From Omphiscola glabra (lineage: Eukaryota; Mollusca; Gastropoda; Lymnaeidae): 64,000 nucleotides of DNA. Below are positions 11,550-24,504 of this stretch, piece by piece. Each line of letters begins with the position of its first letter. The first letter of the stretch is position 1. The position numbers and the translations under genes were made by a program. The DNA is taken from contig OZ024808.1 in NCBI GenBank assembly GCA_964017045.1, forward strand, positions 12,740,284 to 12,804,283, given 5' to 3'. The notes below the pieces were generated by a model. It saw only the letters and a list, made by a program, of their open reading frames with translations, had not been told where the DNA came from and ran no database searches.

Positions 11550-14079
11550 TTTTAATTGTGAATACGAACATGAGGCATACGTATATTATATACTATACGG
11601 TTACGCCTGTATTAGAGTTGGGACTCAAACCGAACCAAAATCAAATACAATGAACTCGAACCCTGCTGAAAAGTCCAGTGTTACTTTCAGGCATCTCTCG
11701 GGGACCAACCCCTCACCCCAGCTCCGATAACGTCAACCTTCGAGTGGGGGGGGGGGGGGTCAACAATAAAGTGAAAATATAATTATTTATTTATTTTAAA
11801 GCATTTCCAAAATGGCAATGGTCGATAAAATTGATGATCCAAATATTTTATATAAAGGTAGAGTGTACCGCGTTGTTAAAAAAAAAAGGCTACTCCCGAT
11901 TATAAGCTGCGCCTCTACTTCCCATTGTTCACGTTTATTTTTATTTATTTATTGTTTGCAACAAGAGTTTCTTTCGGGCATCTTTCGGTGGGGGCGGGCA
12001 AGGGGTGTACCTTTCACAAATTAAAATTATCAAAATGTGGGAACCAATGTAATACAGTGTTTCTTTAAGGCATACCTCCGGGGGGGCAGTGCCTCCGGGG
12101 GGAAAATGTGTAAGAAAAAAAATAATAATTAAAAAAAATTCTCTAAATTTAATTTTTATAAAATTTTTAAAAGTTATTGAAATGTGTGCCTTTAATCGAT
12201 TACAATTATTGGAACAAATAAAATATCGCTTTGTTCGATATATATTGATGATCCATAGCGTTCAGGTTAATCTTGTTACAGGCTCTCAGAAATCGATTAT
12301 AAATATGGTAATGTTTTGAAAATTGGCTGCTCCTGATCATAAGCTAAAATCTTACTTTTTCTGATTTGCAGATATCGGTATCTTTTATTTAATTGCATTT
12401 TGCAGCTGCAAAAGTTGAAACACTTTTTAATAACCCTGTATTAAACTACCTTTTCATCGATATAAATGTCTGTAAATTAAATATAGTTCTTGCTAAGAAA
12501 TAAACATGTGCAATCTGTTTTCAAATTATATTGTATAATATCATCATGCTTTAAAAAATCATTTTTAGCAAACATTTTAATGTAGTAGATTCCATAGATG
12601 TATGCTGACATAGATAAAATGAAAATTTAAAAATAATAATAATAATAATTTTAAAACAAAAAATTAGGAATTTACCGGTTACATACAAATAGTGGACATT
12701 TCATCAATAATTATTAAATCGAGTGCGTTTCTAATTTTTTAACACAGTTTCGAGAACAGAGTAAAATAATTTTTTTAAAAAATAGTCTTTATTTATTAAA
12801 TCCCCAATGATTTTTCTCTGTTAATATGATTATAATAAACAATCTTTCCCAGCTGTTTGAACTATTTAAAAAAAATATTTTAAGATGATAATCCAGTAGA
12901 AAGAATATAATATATATTTAAACAACGAATAAAAAAAATCGAGTATTTCAATTATCTTGTAAATGCCATTTTTGGTTGTAATTAAAAAAAAATTATATGG
13001 AATTGGTAAAAAAATTGTTTTCAAGTATAATATCGAAGAGGCAAGTTGTAAAGATCTGAAGCAAATTATAGTAGTCTAAATTTCTTAATTAACATTTCAA
13101 TCAACTGAATATTGAGAATTGAAACTTTAATAATTTATACGAAAAAAAATCACACATTAATAAATATATGAGTCTTTTGTAAACAGTTCTTGACTTCTGA
13201 ACAATTATGTCGGTTACATATGATTTATAAATAAATACCAATTTTGAAAACCCATAAAGATATAGTCTTTAGCCTTTTGTACAGAAAAGCTTTTTTTCTT
13301 TTTGACTTTGGTGAAACTTGGAAATATTTAGAAATAAACGTATGTTTTTGGTTTTTCTTTTTCGTTCAAAATGTAAAACTATTTTAGCATTTCTTTTTTG
13401 GGATGGATACCTTTTTTGGAAGGAATTAATTTTTCTTAATTTTAAGAATATTTTGTAGTAAATTCATTATTTTTATGTAGTTGATCCCAAAAATATTTTA
13501 AACTAATAACTTTAAAAATACATTACTTTTCAATTTTTAAAAAAAATGTTCGCATACCACACTTAGTCAAGCAGAGACGTCGCTTGACTTTTTATGGCAC
13601 CCGTGCTACTTTTCGGTTTTTTCCTTCCCTACCTAGCAGTAAAAGTTGATAATTTAATGTAATTACAGCCCAACTTTAAGCCCCAAAATATACGAGGCCC
13701 CATGCAGCCATGTGGATTGCAGACCTCACAGGATGGCTCTTAGGTCAAATGACACATAAAATCTTAACTAGCATCTCTCCCGTTGCTCTACAGTTAAGTG
13801 TTTAATGATGCGAAACTAAATTTAACTATGGTATGTAAAAAAAGAAATGCATTCTTGCATTTTGAATTTATCAAAAAATTTCCGGGGCCTATAAAGTTTT
13901 AAGGGGCGAGTCTAAGCTAAGGAGTATCTCTCGATAAAAAACATACCCTAAGGGCTCCCAACTGGACTGAATTTATTTAATATTGTGCTGGTGGAAGAGT
14001 TAGTGATGTCCTGTTATTATCGTTATTTCTAGCGCTTCCCACCCAAATGTCTGAAATGTTTACATCAGTGGCGCTTCAT
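11550..14079. other. AT-rich repeat-derived DNA
   Basis: No gene is visible. G-rich phrases following TTTCTTTCGGGCAT (around 11960) and TTTCTTTAAGGCAT (around 12060) belong to the same family as the ends of the inverted pair at 15640-16260 and 18325-18900. The stretch 12480-12610 is homologous to 16480-16600 (shared CATCATGCTTTAAAAA), so old repeats make up much of this region. Confidence 0.5.
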
Positions 14080-15160
14080 CCCATTTAGGGCCCTGGCCTG
14101 CTCCACCCCATTCTTCCATTGGGATCGATCCATCGCTTTACACCTCCATGTGCGAACCCCAACCTTTGTAAGCCCTTCTCTACATCGTCAATCCATCTCA
14201 ATCTTGGTCGACCGGTGAGCCGTCTGCCCCTAGGTTTCTGCCTGTAGATCGTTTTTGTTGCTCCAGAATCCGGCATCCTTTCAATGTGTCCTGCCTAGGG
14301 CAGTCTGCCTTTTTTTATATTGTTGTGACTATGGATGGGTATTTGTACAATTGATATAGCTCTTAGTTTGTACGGATTCCCAAAACAAAATTGTCTATCA
14401 TTGGGTCATATATTTAGCAGGATCTCTGCTTTTCTGGTAGGAACCAAGTCTCACTACTGGTCTTGTGATAGTGGTGTATACTGCCTTCTTTGTTCCCTTG
14501 GCGAGATTTTTGCTTTGAAGTAGCTTTTGTAAATTGAAATAAGAACTGTTGCATGCTGTTATTCTTTCTTGCACCTCCGATTGTATTTCCTCTTGCTTAT
14601 TTATAGTCATCCCTAGATATTTGAAAGTAGCTACCCTCTCAAAGGCGTAGATGTTCATATTGATGAAGTCATCAGTGCGTATTTCCTGACATTATCATAA
14701 ATATTGCCTTCGCTTTATTTACATCAAGACCAGCTTTGACCGTCACATCTTCAAGTTCCCTGAAAGTTTTAATTATATCATCAATGCTGTTTCTACCAAG
14801 TAGCGCTATATCGTCTGTGTAGGCCAGGTATTGCAGTGGCTGGCTTTATAAAGTTCCTTATGGTTGTTCTGTACCACCTCTCAGGTGCTCACACGTATGT
14901 TTCTAATGCTTTTTTCTAAAGTGATGTTGAAAAAGATACACGGATTTCTTTTTCTGAGGCCCAGATTGATTGGGAACTCCCTCAAGTACTCCCTCTGTAC
15001 TTTGATTCTACTTTTGTAGTTATCCATCGTCATATGTATATATGAGTCGGGTAAGTTTGTTAAGGACTCCAAGTTCCAGCACAGCATTGTTCATGTATTT
15101 CCTGTCTATGCTATCATAACATGATTTGTAGTCCACATATAGTTGGTGTATGTTGATGTA
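14080..15160 (-). pseudogene. Decayed LINE reverse transcriptase, C-terminal half
   Basis: Reading down the minus strand, successive frames match a non-LTR reverse transcriptase. First comes YVDYKSCYDSIDRKYM (about 15145), then the palm-like LREFPINLGLRKRNPCIFFN (about 14980-14930). The YADD-equivalent follows as AYTDDIALL (about 14820), then FKYLGMTINKQEE and SKNLAKGTKKAVY (14650-14470), and finally the C-terminal GRPRLRWIDDVEKGLQRLG (14276-14085). Frames shift several times and the 5' half is missing, so it is dead. The clade was not assigned. It points to past LINE activity and is not a host gene. Confidence 0.82.
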
Positions 15161-15329
15161 TTTTTAGCATTTTTCTACGAGACATCTAACAGTAAATATA
15201 TGAACGTTTGAAATGCCCCTTCAAACATTGTCTTAAAGATACATTGAAACCAGTGCATGATACCTTCACTAGGTTACTCTTGTTATCAGTGAAATATCCG
15301 CATCAACACCAGGCACAGAAACATTGCAA

Positions 15330-15415
15330 ATCCCATCTACATTCATAGGAGCCATAATGATCAATAAATTGATCGCGGGCCCTTAATAGACAGAAAAAGA
15401 AGAAGAAAAATTTGC
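15330..15415 (+). repeat. LINE-tail-like repeat, copy 1
   Basis: This segment holds GATCAATAAATTGATCGCGG followed by GGCCC and an AGAAGAAGAAA tail. It recurs at about 16840-16895. The simple purine tail suggests the 3' end of a retrotransposon. Confidence 0.45.
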
Positions 15416-15639
15416 ACCACAATGCATCACTGCATTTTGAATTTATTATTTTTAAATTAAGGTGACCCCTGCCCTCACTTTTGCTCAAACTCTTCGGATT
15501 CCTCAATTTCTGCTACCCCCCCCCCCCTCTTTTTTTTCCTTGACGTCGATCAATGTGACTACCGGGTTGAATCTAATCTTGTGTCAAATGATTTTCTTCG
15601 GCACACCACAACCAGAATGAATTTAGTTTGTGTCTGGCA

Positions 15640-16260
15640 CTGGTCGCCAAATGCCTCCCCCGACGCTTGAAAAATTATTTCCCCCGATCAAATGAAAGTC
15701 TTATCAAAACATTCGAATCATGTATACTCCAAAATGCACCTTTTGATTGTTAAACAATCACACATTTTCTGCTGCCCTACTTCCCGATAAAAATTACTTG
15801 CCACGACAGCCAAATTTGGTGCTGATATATACACTGCCCAGCGGCGTGCCTAGTGTTAGCGCCACCCTAGGTGGGTTAACTTTTTTGCCACGCTACCTTT
15901 CTCGATAGAAACTCAGCAGATGTCCGAAAATCCCGCCGCTCTATCTAAAGAAAAAATGACACCTGGGAAGACCAAATGTTCGCCCCCCCCCCCACTTCTA
16001 CGTCACTGACGTGAGTCTTTGATGACAGGGGACAAGATTAATTTTTCCACCCCCCCTCCCCCCTAAACTCTGAAACCTATTATTTTCATCCATTAACACT
16101 ATAGGCCATTAGATGCCCCCGCTAGTCTGGCGCCCGGGGACATATGTCCCATCTGCCACCCCTAAGCTACGCCTCTGGCCATTGAAAAACTGGCACTGCC
16201 CCCCCGAACGTCAAAAGTGCCCCCTCGGGGAAAAATTTCTGAAAGAAACACTGATGTAAT
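15640..16260 (-). repeat. Left arm of a ~600-bp inverted repeat pair
   Basis: The reverse complement of this segment aligns in order with 18325-18900. Shared landmarks are GTTTCTTTCAG at the outer end, AATGGCCAGA, GACATATGTC or GGCATATGTC, CAGACTAGCGGGGG and GGGCAGTGTAT. Sequence differences are frequent, so the copies are old or inserted independently. Internal parts resemble the CAGTGGCGTAG MITE family. Confidence 0.7.
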
Positions 16261-16269
16261 ATAGCTACG

Positions 16270-18320
16270 CTCAGTATATTTGGTGTTGTGGACACATTAT
16301 TTTTTTATCCCGATATTTTTTATTAATTTTTTTAACATCCCTGGTTGAAAGACTTACATTTTGGGAAAAATGGGGCCTTTACTCGGGACAGTGCACAGTA
16401 GGGATGAAACGCATATGTTATAATAATTTTAGTTAGTTCTGGCTAACTATCAAACATTGCAATATTTTTAAATATATATTTCTTAACACAATTAGATTAA
16501 CTTTTCAAGTGGAATGGGGTCTCAATTGTATAATCTCATCATGCTTTAAAAATATAGCTTTTAGTAGCCTATATATTTTTGCCATGCATAGACAAACCTT
16601 TTCTGCATAACAGTTTTTCTTAATCTAGTAAAAATTGGAAATATTTAAAAAGGTAATTATCACGCTAGCTTTTGTGCCGGTCACCTTTTGTATGGAATTA
16701 TTGGTTTAAAAAATAAATCGTTAATTTTTTTTTTTAAACTAACAAATTTAGTGGCTACTTGAAATAAAGTATTTGAATAAACACAATCAGGTCAAGAGAC
16801 AACTAAATGTTGTAGCTCTTCGATGAAACACGGGAGCCAGAATGATCAATATCTCTACATTGATCGTGGGCCCTCAAAATATAGAGGAAGAAGAAATGTT
16901 GAATGATTCAAATATGAATTCATTTATGTATCAAAATGTTTCCCTGCATTGTAAACGTATTAATCCCCAGACCTTTCCCTCTGACTCGGAAGCCATCTGC
17001 TTATGTTTATAATAAATGTAAAATATATTTATTTAATTTAAATTGAAACCAAATTAATTTCAAATTACCGAATGTGCCGAACTGCAGTGGTTGCCGAATC
17101 CAAGATTTAATTGTTTCCTGACTCGAACCGAATCCTTTTGGAGACCGAAACTTAACCGAACCCAGCTGATATCGTACCCGAACCGATCCCTGTTGACGAC
17201 CGGACCCAAAAAGAACTTTTAAATATGGATCCGTTCCTATCTCCCGCATGTATACACAATCCCACCGGCTCAATATATAACTAAACGTGCTGTTTGGTTA
17301 AACGTTCTAAACTGAGCCTAGACAAGCAAAACAACACCCCTGGCCCTGGGTGGATGGGAGTCGTTAGCCTTGGATGGCAACTCATCCAAATCTAAGAGGA
17401 GGAAAACTCTGAAATCCAACCTGGAGATGGAGTCCCGTAGGCGCTGTGACATTGACACAATGAAAATTCCGACAACTTTTGCGACGTGAGCACAGTTACA
17501 CATACAAGAAATGACACTGCTGGTCACCTGCTGAATCTGTAGTAAATAACGTCTGAACTGTGGTCAAGATAAATGATATTGATAGAGTAGGAATACGATA
17601 TTTTGAAAATGAGGGGAAAGTTGGAGTGAGTACCGTAACAATAATAACATCGCTGTTTGAACGGATTTGAAAAATTTGAAACATTTATTTTGCATCAATA
17701 AGTCATGTTGAAAAAAACAAGTTCAACAGCACCGACAATGCACTCTTGAACACGGGCATAAGAAATTAGCACCTGCTCCTCAACAAAAAAAGGATTCAAC
17801 CAATGAAAATGATAAATCAACTACTATGCCAATTGTTACGATAGAGCAACACCTGGCTACTCCACGAGAAGATGATAGCAGCTAGAAACTATTATATAAT
17901 TATAGCTTAACTAACAATAATCATATTTATACTTCCAAAATAATGATATTTAGTCATTAACAACCTTTTAATTGATTCTGCATTATACAATTTAAGTGTA
18001 AAAACTCTTTAACTTGTTTAATAACAAGCTAAAGATGTAATAAAATGTTTTCAATTCCTACAATTTTATGTCATTTAAATAGATCAGCTCAAAGTAACAT
18101 TTATCTATATATTGGTTTATATTATAATTCAAATTTATTTATATTATGTTGTTGTTTTGTTTTGTTTGTTATTTGTTTTTGGGTTGTTTTTTTTTGGGGG
18201 GGGGGGGGATAAAATGTTGAAATAATTATTCAGGGGGTCATTGAAGGTTTGACATTTGTTGACCGGGGGTGGGGGTGTACAAAATTGCGTAAAAATTGTT
18301 GGCGTAATTAATTGACGTCC
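16270..18320. other. AT-rich stretch between inverted repeats
   Basis: No convincing gene. 16480-16600 is homologous to 12480-12610. 16840-16895 repeats the LINE-tail-like segment of 15330-15415. 17090-17200 holds several CGAACC or CCGAACC phrases typical of degenerate transposon ends. Confidence 0.45.
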
Positions 18321-18324
18321 CCCT

Positions 18325-18900
18325 AGAATGCCCTAGATGTCAGTGTTTCTTTCAGACATTTTTCCCCGGGGGGGGGGGAGTTTCCAATTTTTATTTTTTT
18401 TGGGGAGGGGGGCTGTGTCATTTGCCAATGGCCAGACCAAGGGGTGGCATATGGGGGCATATGTCTTGGGCGGCAGACTAGCGGGGGAGGGGTCTTTGAT
18501 GATATTTAATGGTGAAAATAATCAGTTTCAGATTTTAGGGGGTGTAAAAATGAATCTTGCCCCCCTCACACCAAACACTGTAGATACGCCCCTGCTAGTG
18601 GCGTTGAGATAGGGCGGGTCCACCGAGGTGTCACTTTTTCTTTATATGCAGGTGTGGCGTTTTCTGACAACTGCAGAGTTTGCATCGTGAAAGGGAGAAC
18701 GGCAAAAATATTTGCCCGCCCATGGCGGCAATCATAGATACGCCACTAGGCAGTGTATCTATCAATACCAAAATTGGCGATCATTTTCATTAGGAAGTAG
18801 GGTGGAAATTAAGGGCGCTGATGAATCTTGGTCGATGGAGGGGTCTGGGGAGGCCAGAAAAAATTTGATTATTTCAAAATCAAGAGGTGTATTTTTTTTA
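18325..18900 (+). repeat. Right arm of the ~600-bp inverted repeat pair
   Basis: Begins with GTGTTTCTTTCAGACATTTT and G-runs and runs in register with the reverse complement of 15640-16260. It contains a nested CAGTGGCGTAG-type unit (about 18597-18748, ending TACGCCACTA). Open frames here follow repeat sequence and are not genes. Confidence 0.7.
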
Positions 18901-19071
18901 CTATATTTGAATTCAATGTTTCTATTATACTTTTTGATCGGGTAAGGACATTTTTAAGGTTTTGTGGGAAGCATTATGGCATCTAGTGTCATACAATAAC
19001 TGAATTCACTCCGTTTGTGGCGTGCCCCAGACTAATCAAGCTTATACTCAACCCCATACTATACCATTGAT

Positions 19072-20348
19072 CAGGGCCGGATTAAGCCATTTTAGTGCCC
19101 AAGGCACAAACCCACATGGGTGCCCCTTTCTGCCCGGGGCCCCTGATCTTTCACTGACCGTGACCGCTGGTATGTTCAATATTATTCAAAGAAAACAGTT
19201 GTTAACAAATATGTTTGTAGTTTGTATTACTATCACTTATATAAAACCTACAATAAAGTATTTCGGTATTAAAATTAATTAGTTAATAAATTTTGAAATA
19301 ATGATAGACAAAAATACTTTATATTTTATTAGATGAAAAAATGTTACATTTTAAAGATTTTTTTCCTAGCGAAGTTTTTGAGTATATCGTCAAAGTTAAT
19401 TTTGCGCAACACATCTGCCTCGATCATAAGCAGAGATAAGGAATCGAGCCTTTCTTGTTTCATTGATGATCTATTTGGATTTTTTGTACGTTTCAACTGA
19501 GAAAAAGAGCGCTCAGTTGAACAGTTAGTAACCATTAATTTTAAAAATATGCGCAAGGTGATTTTAACATTTGGAAAGGCACACTCGATGTTGTCTCTAA
19601 CTATTACTTTGTATAATTCTCCATGATTCAACGTGTTGTTTTCCGATTTTGATGCAGGAAACTTGTGGCGAATATATGAATGAAACTGTTGCAGTTCAGT
19701 ACATAAATTATTGTTCAGATCTTTAGGATACGCATTTATTAGTTCTTCACAACACTGAGATGTTTGTTATAGTGATACATCGACCAAACAAGAAAATCGA
19801 ACTGCTACATCATTCTACACCTCTTCAAATCTTTCAAATTCATTCCTAGATTTATGCAAGTGATCTGCTAGTGAAGAATACAAATTAGCACACGTTTTCA
19901 AGTTCACATGCTCATTTTGTGTCTATTACTAAGGGGTTCCCGGTCGAATTAATTAATTAATGTTATTATTTTAATATCATTTATTGCAAATATAAAAATG
20001 GTTTAAAATTTTTTATAAAACTTCCCAAAATTTTTAAAATTGGAATACGACCGCATTATTTATTTACAAGACGAGTGAGTCCGCATGGGCCGCATTTTGC
20101 TCATTACCATTTACCAGGAGTTTTTTAAATTTTTTATGCGCTTAATTTTTAAGCATTCAAGATTGTACCAAACTTGAATGTGAATTTTTATTATAATGTA
20201 TTTCTTCATTTTCATAACATTTGTTCAATTTTCAGTTGTTTCTGGACTTAAATTTGTTTTAAAAAAAATTCTTCAGGAATTGTGGTGCCCCCAAACGCTT
20301 GGTGCCCAAGGCACGTGCCTTGTTTGCCTAGAGGTTAATCCAGTCCTG
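19072..20348 (-). mobile_element. hAT transposon, internally decayed, with perfect 8-bp TSD
   Basis: The element is flanked by identical octamers CCATTGAT (19064-19071 and 20349-20356), the hAT signature. Its termini are inverted: CAGGGCCGGATTAAGCC on the left and the complement of GAGGTTAATCCAGTCCTG on the right. Subterminal sequence also pairs (GTGCCCAAGGCAC at both sides). At 1277 bp it is far shorter than an autonomous hAT and carries only the tail of a broken transposase. Confidence 0.9.
19344..19930 (-). pseudogene. hAT transposase remnant with dimerisation domain
   Basis: The last 95 codons (19631-19344) are open and show the C-terminal hAT dimerisation motif: FPNVKITLRIFLKLMVTNCS then TERSFSQLKRTKN and QERLDSLSLLMIEADV, resembling ZMYM/hAT-family transposases. 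The frame continues upstream to about 19930 (AYPKDLNNNLCTELQQFHSY) but is interrupted by stops. The RNase-H-like catalytic core and BED finger are absent. It is non-functional. Confidence 0.85.
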
Positions 20349-20639
20349 CCATTGATCGGCGTGAGTGAAGGGGTGAGTTATTTAGGGTGCTAAAGACAGT
20401 CGGGCAAATTCAAAATGCAGGGTTGCATTTTGGCGCATACTTTGTTGTTTCTTTCAGATAATTTTGAGGTTGCATTTCAAATTTTCGGTTGGGGAGTGCC
20501 AAAACTAGCCATAATAATGACTAAAGACATCTTAACTTCCGCACCAGTGTGATGTAAACTATATTCATTCTAGTTGTGTTACCCTTGAGGGTAAGCTTTT
20601 ACCCTTATAGCTTAATATCGACTATTACATTGGTCGGAA

Positions 20640-20833
20640 AACTCATTAGTCGAAAGAGCCCAAAATTAGCAGCAGGACGATTAAAAAAATTTGAGAGCCA
20701 TATTACATTTCAAGAACTTGTCAAGAACCATGTTTTTCGGAGTCAAAACCCATTTGTGGCCTACTGGCCGATCCGCACTCAGGTCGCTAAAGAACCGCAC
20801 GCGGCTCGCAAGCCGCAGTTTGACGACCACTGT
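20640..20833. repeat. Terminal fragment of another hAT element
   Basis: The right border GACGACCACTG reads on the minus strand as CAGTGGTCGTCAAACTGCGG, followed by GTGCGGTTCTTTAGCGACC. This is the typical end of a Charlie-like hAT element. No partner terminus or duplication is seen, so it is truncated. Confidence 0.6.
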
Positions 20834-23390
20834 CCTATTAAATCTTTATAGTCCATAGAAATTTTTTGATAAATTAAAATTACAAGAATGCATTTTATAA
20901 CATATCTGAATGTAGTTTTGCAACATTCTACACTCTACACCTAATTGGAGAGCAACGGAAGAGATCCCAGTTTAAAAATGTAGGTGGCACTTAACCTTTC
21001 AACCATCGTGTGCACTTAGTAACCCTATTTAAAGATGGGATGAGGATAGTTTCTTAATTATCATCTTTCAATACAGGTTGGAAAAAAAGAGGGGGCAAAC
21101 GGACAGTGCTTGGCCTGCTTGTGTTATGCACACACAAAATGTAGGCCTATTACTAAACATAGTAATAGGGTTTTTGTTTTTTTTACATTATTTTGTAGCT
21201 ACTTAAAAAATGAATTTTCAACACAAAAAAATTAAAAAGGGTTCCTAAAAAAGCACCGCAAACATGATTTTATATGCTGAATTCAAATGAAAATTAAAAA
21301 ACAACTTGCTTATAATAATTAGACTACATTTTCAAAATATTTCCAACTTATACAAGAGTCAAAACGAAAAAAAAAATTCACTAGAAAGGTCTTTACATTT
21401 TTATGGTTTTAAAAAACTGGCAATTTTTATAAATCGGATATGAACGGCAAAACTATTTTAAGAAGAAATTAGTTTTTTTTACAAAAGACATAATAGATTT
21501 ATTAATGTATGATTTTATCTAAAGGAAATCGTATGCAAATAAAAGTATATTATTATATATACCAATAATCAGTTGTTCGAAATGTTTATTTGTAGTTTCA
21601 AAACACTATAACTTTTTTTCAGATATACAGTATTACAAATTGCCTCTTAGAAAAACTTAAAAACACTTCTTTAAAAAAACAACAACAAATCAGACAAATC
21701 CACAGAATTTACTTAAAATTGAACAAATAATAATAATAATTTTTTCTAAAACTAGTAGGAACAAATTTTTAAATAGAAATGACAACCGTCAACACAAAAA
21801 AATATAATTTTTTTATTTTTTCTTAAAGCTTTCTGATACTTTCCTATCATAAAAATAGTAATAATTTTTTAAAATTCGTGCAAATAGGTGGGCCGTAATA
21901 AATATAGGCTAGGCATTTTTTAAACCCCTGTTAAACTGTTGTACAGGAAACATTGTTACAAAAGTAGCACATTAAAATAAAACACAAACGCTTTCGATAT
22001 AAAATTGATGAAATGTGCCCTTTTTGTATGCAACCGTTAAATTCTTAATTTTTAAAAAATTATATCATTTTTTAAAGTTTCCGTTTTATATAACTTTACA
22101 CACATGGAGTCGATTAAATATATTTATTTTGTAAAGACTAATAATGCCATTATACAATTTATAATTAGCACCTATCCCTACTTTAAAAGCATTGCATTTT
22201 ATTATGAAATATAATTTGAAAATAGATTGCGCTTGATTCAGATTTTTTTAATTTTGTGGACCTTTTTATTGATGTAAAGGTAATTACATACAGTTTTATT
22301 AAAATCTTTTAAAATACCGATATATTATTATTATTCGAATTACAGGAAGTAAAACATCGGCTGGAGCGGTCATTACGATATTATTAATCGAATAATGTAA
22401 GCCTTTAACAAGCTTGGCTTTATATACGGGTCATAAATAGGCTATATCTAACGTAGCGATACGTAGTAGTTTTTAATAATAAAAAATAAATAATCGTTAT
22501 ATTTTTATCCCCATTTGGCTGGGGGGGGGGGAGGGGGGGCACTTGACCACCTCCGGAGAGACGGCTGAAAGAAACCCTGCTAGATGTTGGTAATAAATAT
22601 TATTTTCTAAAACTGAATAAAAAAGTATATTTTTTAAATCTGTTATGTAATATAATATAGGCCTATATAATTATATAGATCTAGCTGTATAGAGTTGGAC
22701 TACACCCTCAAACTACAGCAGAGCATTCTCCCTCCGACCCGATTGTTTAAAAGATTCACTGATCTTATATCGTAATTGATGTTCAAAGCTTTTTATCTTG
22801 ACACATATTGAGAGATGTAAAGTGAGGGAGGGGGGAGATAATTAATTTATTTTCTTAATCTCGTGTACGATAGTCTGATCATCACCCCATTCCACCCCCA
22901 AATCCACACACACATTCCCTAAATAGTAAGTAGGCCCTATAAGTTAATAGGACTGAAGTCAACATCGATTTGATACACGTGCAACACGAAATCAATGCCA
23001 TTTTTATCTATACATAAATATATATTTTTAAAAGTTAGAATGACCGAACTGTAAATGTTTTAAGATTTTTTTTTTAATTAATGAAAATTTACAGTTGGGA
23101 TAAAAGCATACATTTACATTATCATTTGTCATTAGGCTATTACTTATTACTATAATAAAATCCCACAATGCTGTTTCCCCGGCATTTCTAGCAACTAAAA
23201 AATGCGTTCGTGTTTTGTTCATAGAACGATTATTCATTTTTAAAAGCACTTAATAATTTTATTTGCGTCGAATATTTTCTCTTAATTCTGTGGATTAAAA
23301 AATAAAATCGTTTATTTTTTAAATTCTTATTTTTTGCGTTGTAGGGATAGACATTAGACTAATAGTTAGAGCGTAATATTTTATTTTGTT
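20834..23390. other. AT-rich repeat-derived DNA upstream of HSPA5
   Basis: No gene is seen. The segment 22500-22590, read on the minus strand, again shows GTTTCTTTCAG followed by G/C runs, so it is another copy end of the family at 15.6 and 18.3 kb. The rest is low-complexity A/T sequence. Confidence 0.45.
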
Positions 23391-23395
23391 ATCGA

Positions 23396-23540
23396 CAGGC
23401 TACGTGTCTTTTCGCGGAGGTTCCAAGCTTCCGTCTCTTGCAACCAATGAGCAACTATGATAATGATGACGATAGCCAATCACAAAACGACACGCTAGGG
23501 AAACTAAGAATAGAAAAACGCCTTGACTAGTTGACATAGT
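23396..23540 (+). promoter_or_regulatory. HSPA5: HSPA5 promoter with ERSE-like element
   Basis: CCAAT at 23476-23480, nine bases, then ACACG at 23490-23494 match the ER stress response element CCAAT-N9-CCACG with one mismatch. This is the site type bound by NF-Y with ATF6 in known BiP promoters. A second CCAAT (23444-23448) and an ACGTG core (23402-23406) lie close upstream. No clear TATA box was found, and the start site is not defined by sequence alone. Confidence 0.55.
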
Positions 23541-23650
23541 TCATATCGAAAGGAGCAAGGATAAGAAGGAAGTTCGAAAGAAAGTATTAGAGCAAAGCCA
23601 GCTACATCTAAGCAACAAAAAGTTAACTTTCTATCAGTAAACATAATCTG
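23541..23650 (+). other. HSPA5: HSPA5 first (5'UTR) exon, 3' border
   Basis: AACATAATCTG|GTAAGTATCC at 23650 is a strong donor. The matching acceptor is CTCTCTTTAG at 25227, 45 bp upstream of the start codon. This gives a ~1.58-kb intron in the 5' leader. The 5' end of the exon is a guess. Confidence 0.5.
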
Positions 23651-24504
23651 GTAAGTATCCTACACTGTTAAACCTATGTACAAGTTAATGCCCCGATCAG
23701 TTTGTATTGTAATCGTACTAATTCTTAGTAACGACCAAGAAACCGATTGTTCATCAGATGTCATATTTTTGACATAGCGGCCGGCATTTGCGATGATTTG
23801 CCACATTTCTACCATGCCTCGGCCCCTCATCTATCAAGAAACTTAGTTTAAGTTAGATTCTGTTATAGTTATTTTGTATCTTATATGATGTATTTGGCAA
23901 AGACAAGATGGGCGTTTTGATTCGGCATTATTACAACATATTTTGAGCATTCTTTAATTGGTAAGCAGTGTTCGGTGTAGACTGTAGTTCTACTAACTAA
24001 ACTACTATTAAATTAAATATAACGCTGGGCCGGTCATATGCAGTGTTACTAACAAGGAAGACGCCTTTTTATAATTTTGTTAGCCATCAATCCCTTAACT
24101 TGCCTTAAGATTTTAATTTTTACCCCTAGTTATAGTTGTAGACCCCTGCCCCATGCTCTATCATTTACTCTATGTAGTTTTTACTTGTTAGTAGTAGTGT
24201 GTAGGCCATAAATAGTTTGTGTAGACAAATTCAATATCAATCCAATACTACCTTAAGCCTTAAAAGGTAGGTCCTATAACTTAAGCCTAGTTAATTGAAA
24301 CTGATAGGCTCGTCTTAATATAATATAACACGGGTAAAGCTAGTATGCCAATTACAATAGTATAGCTTATTTAGCCAAGTTTGTGGAATTAATTTAAAAG
24401 GACCAATGACTTATTCTATAGGCATAGGCCTAGGGAATTGAAGTGTATACTGTTGCTCTACTCAAGGTGCCATGAAAAGCTTTGGCTAATTCATATATGT
24501 GGTT

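Noticed and set aside
18337..18945. Open frames of 91 and 77 codons
   Set aside because: Both lie in the right arm of the inverted repeat pair and change frame relative to the left arm.
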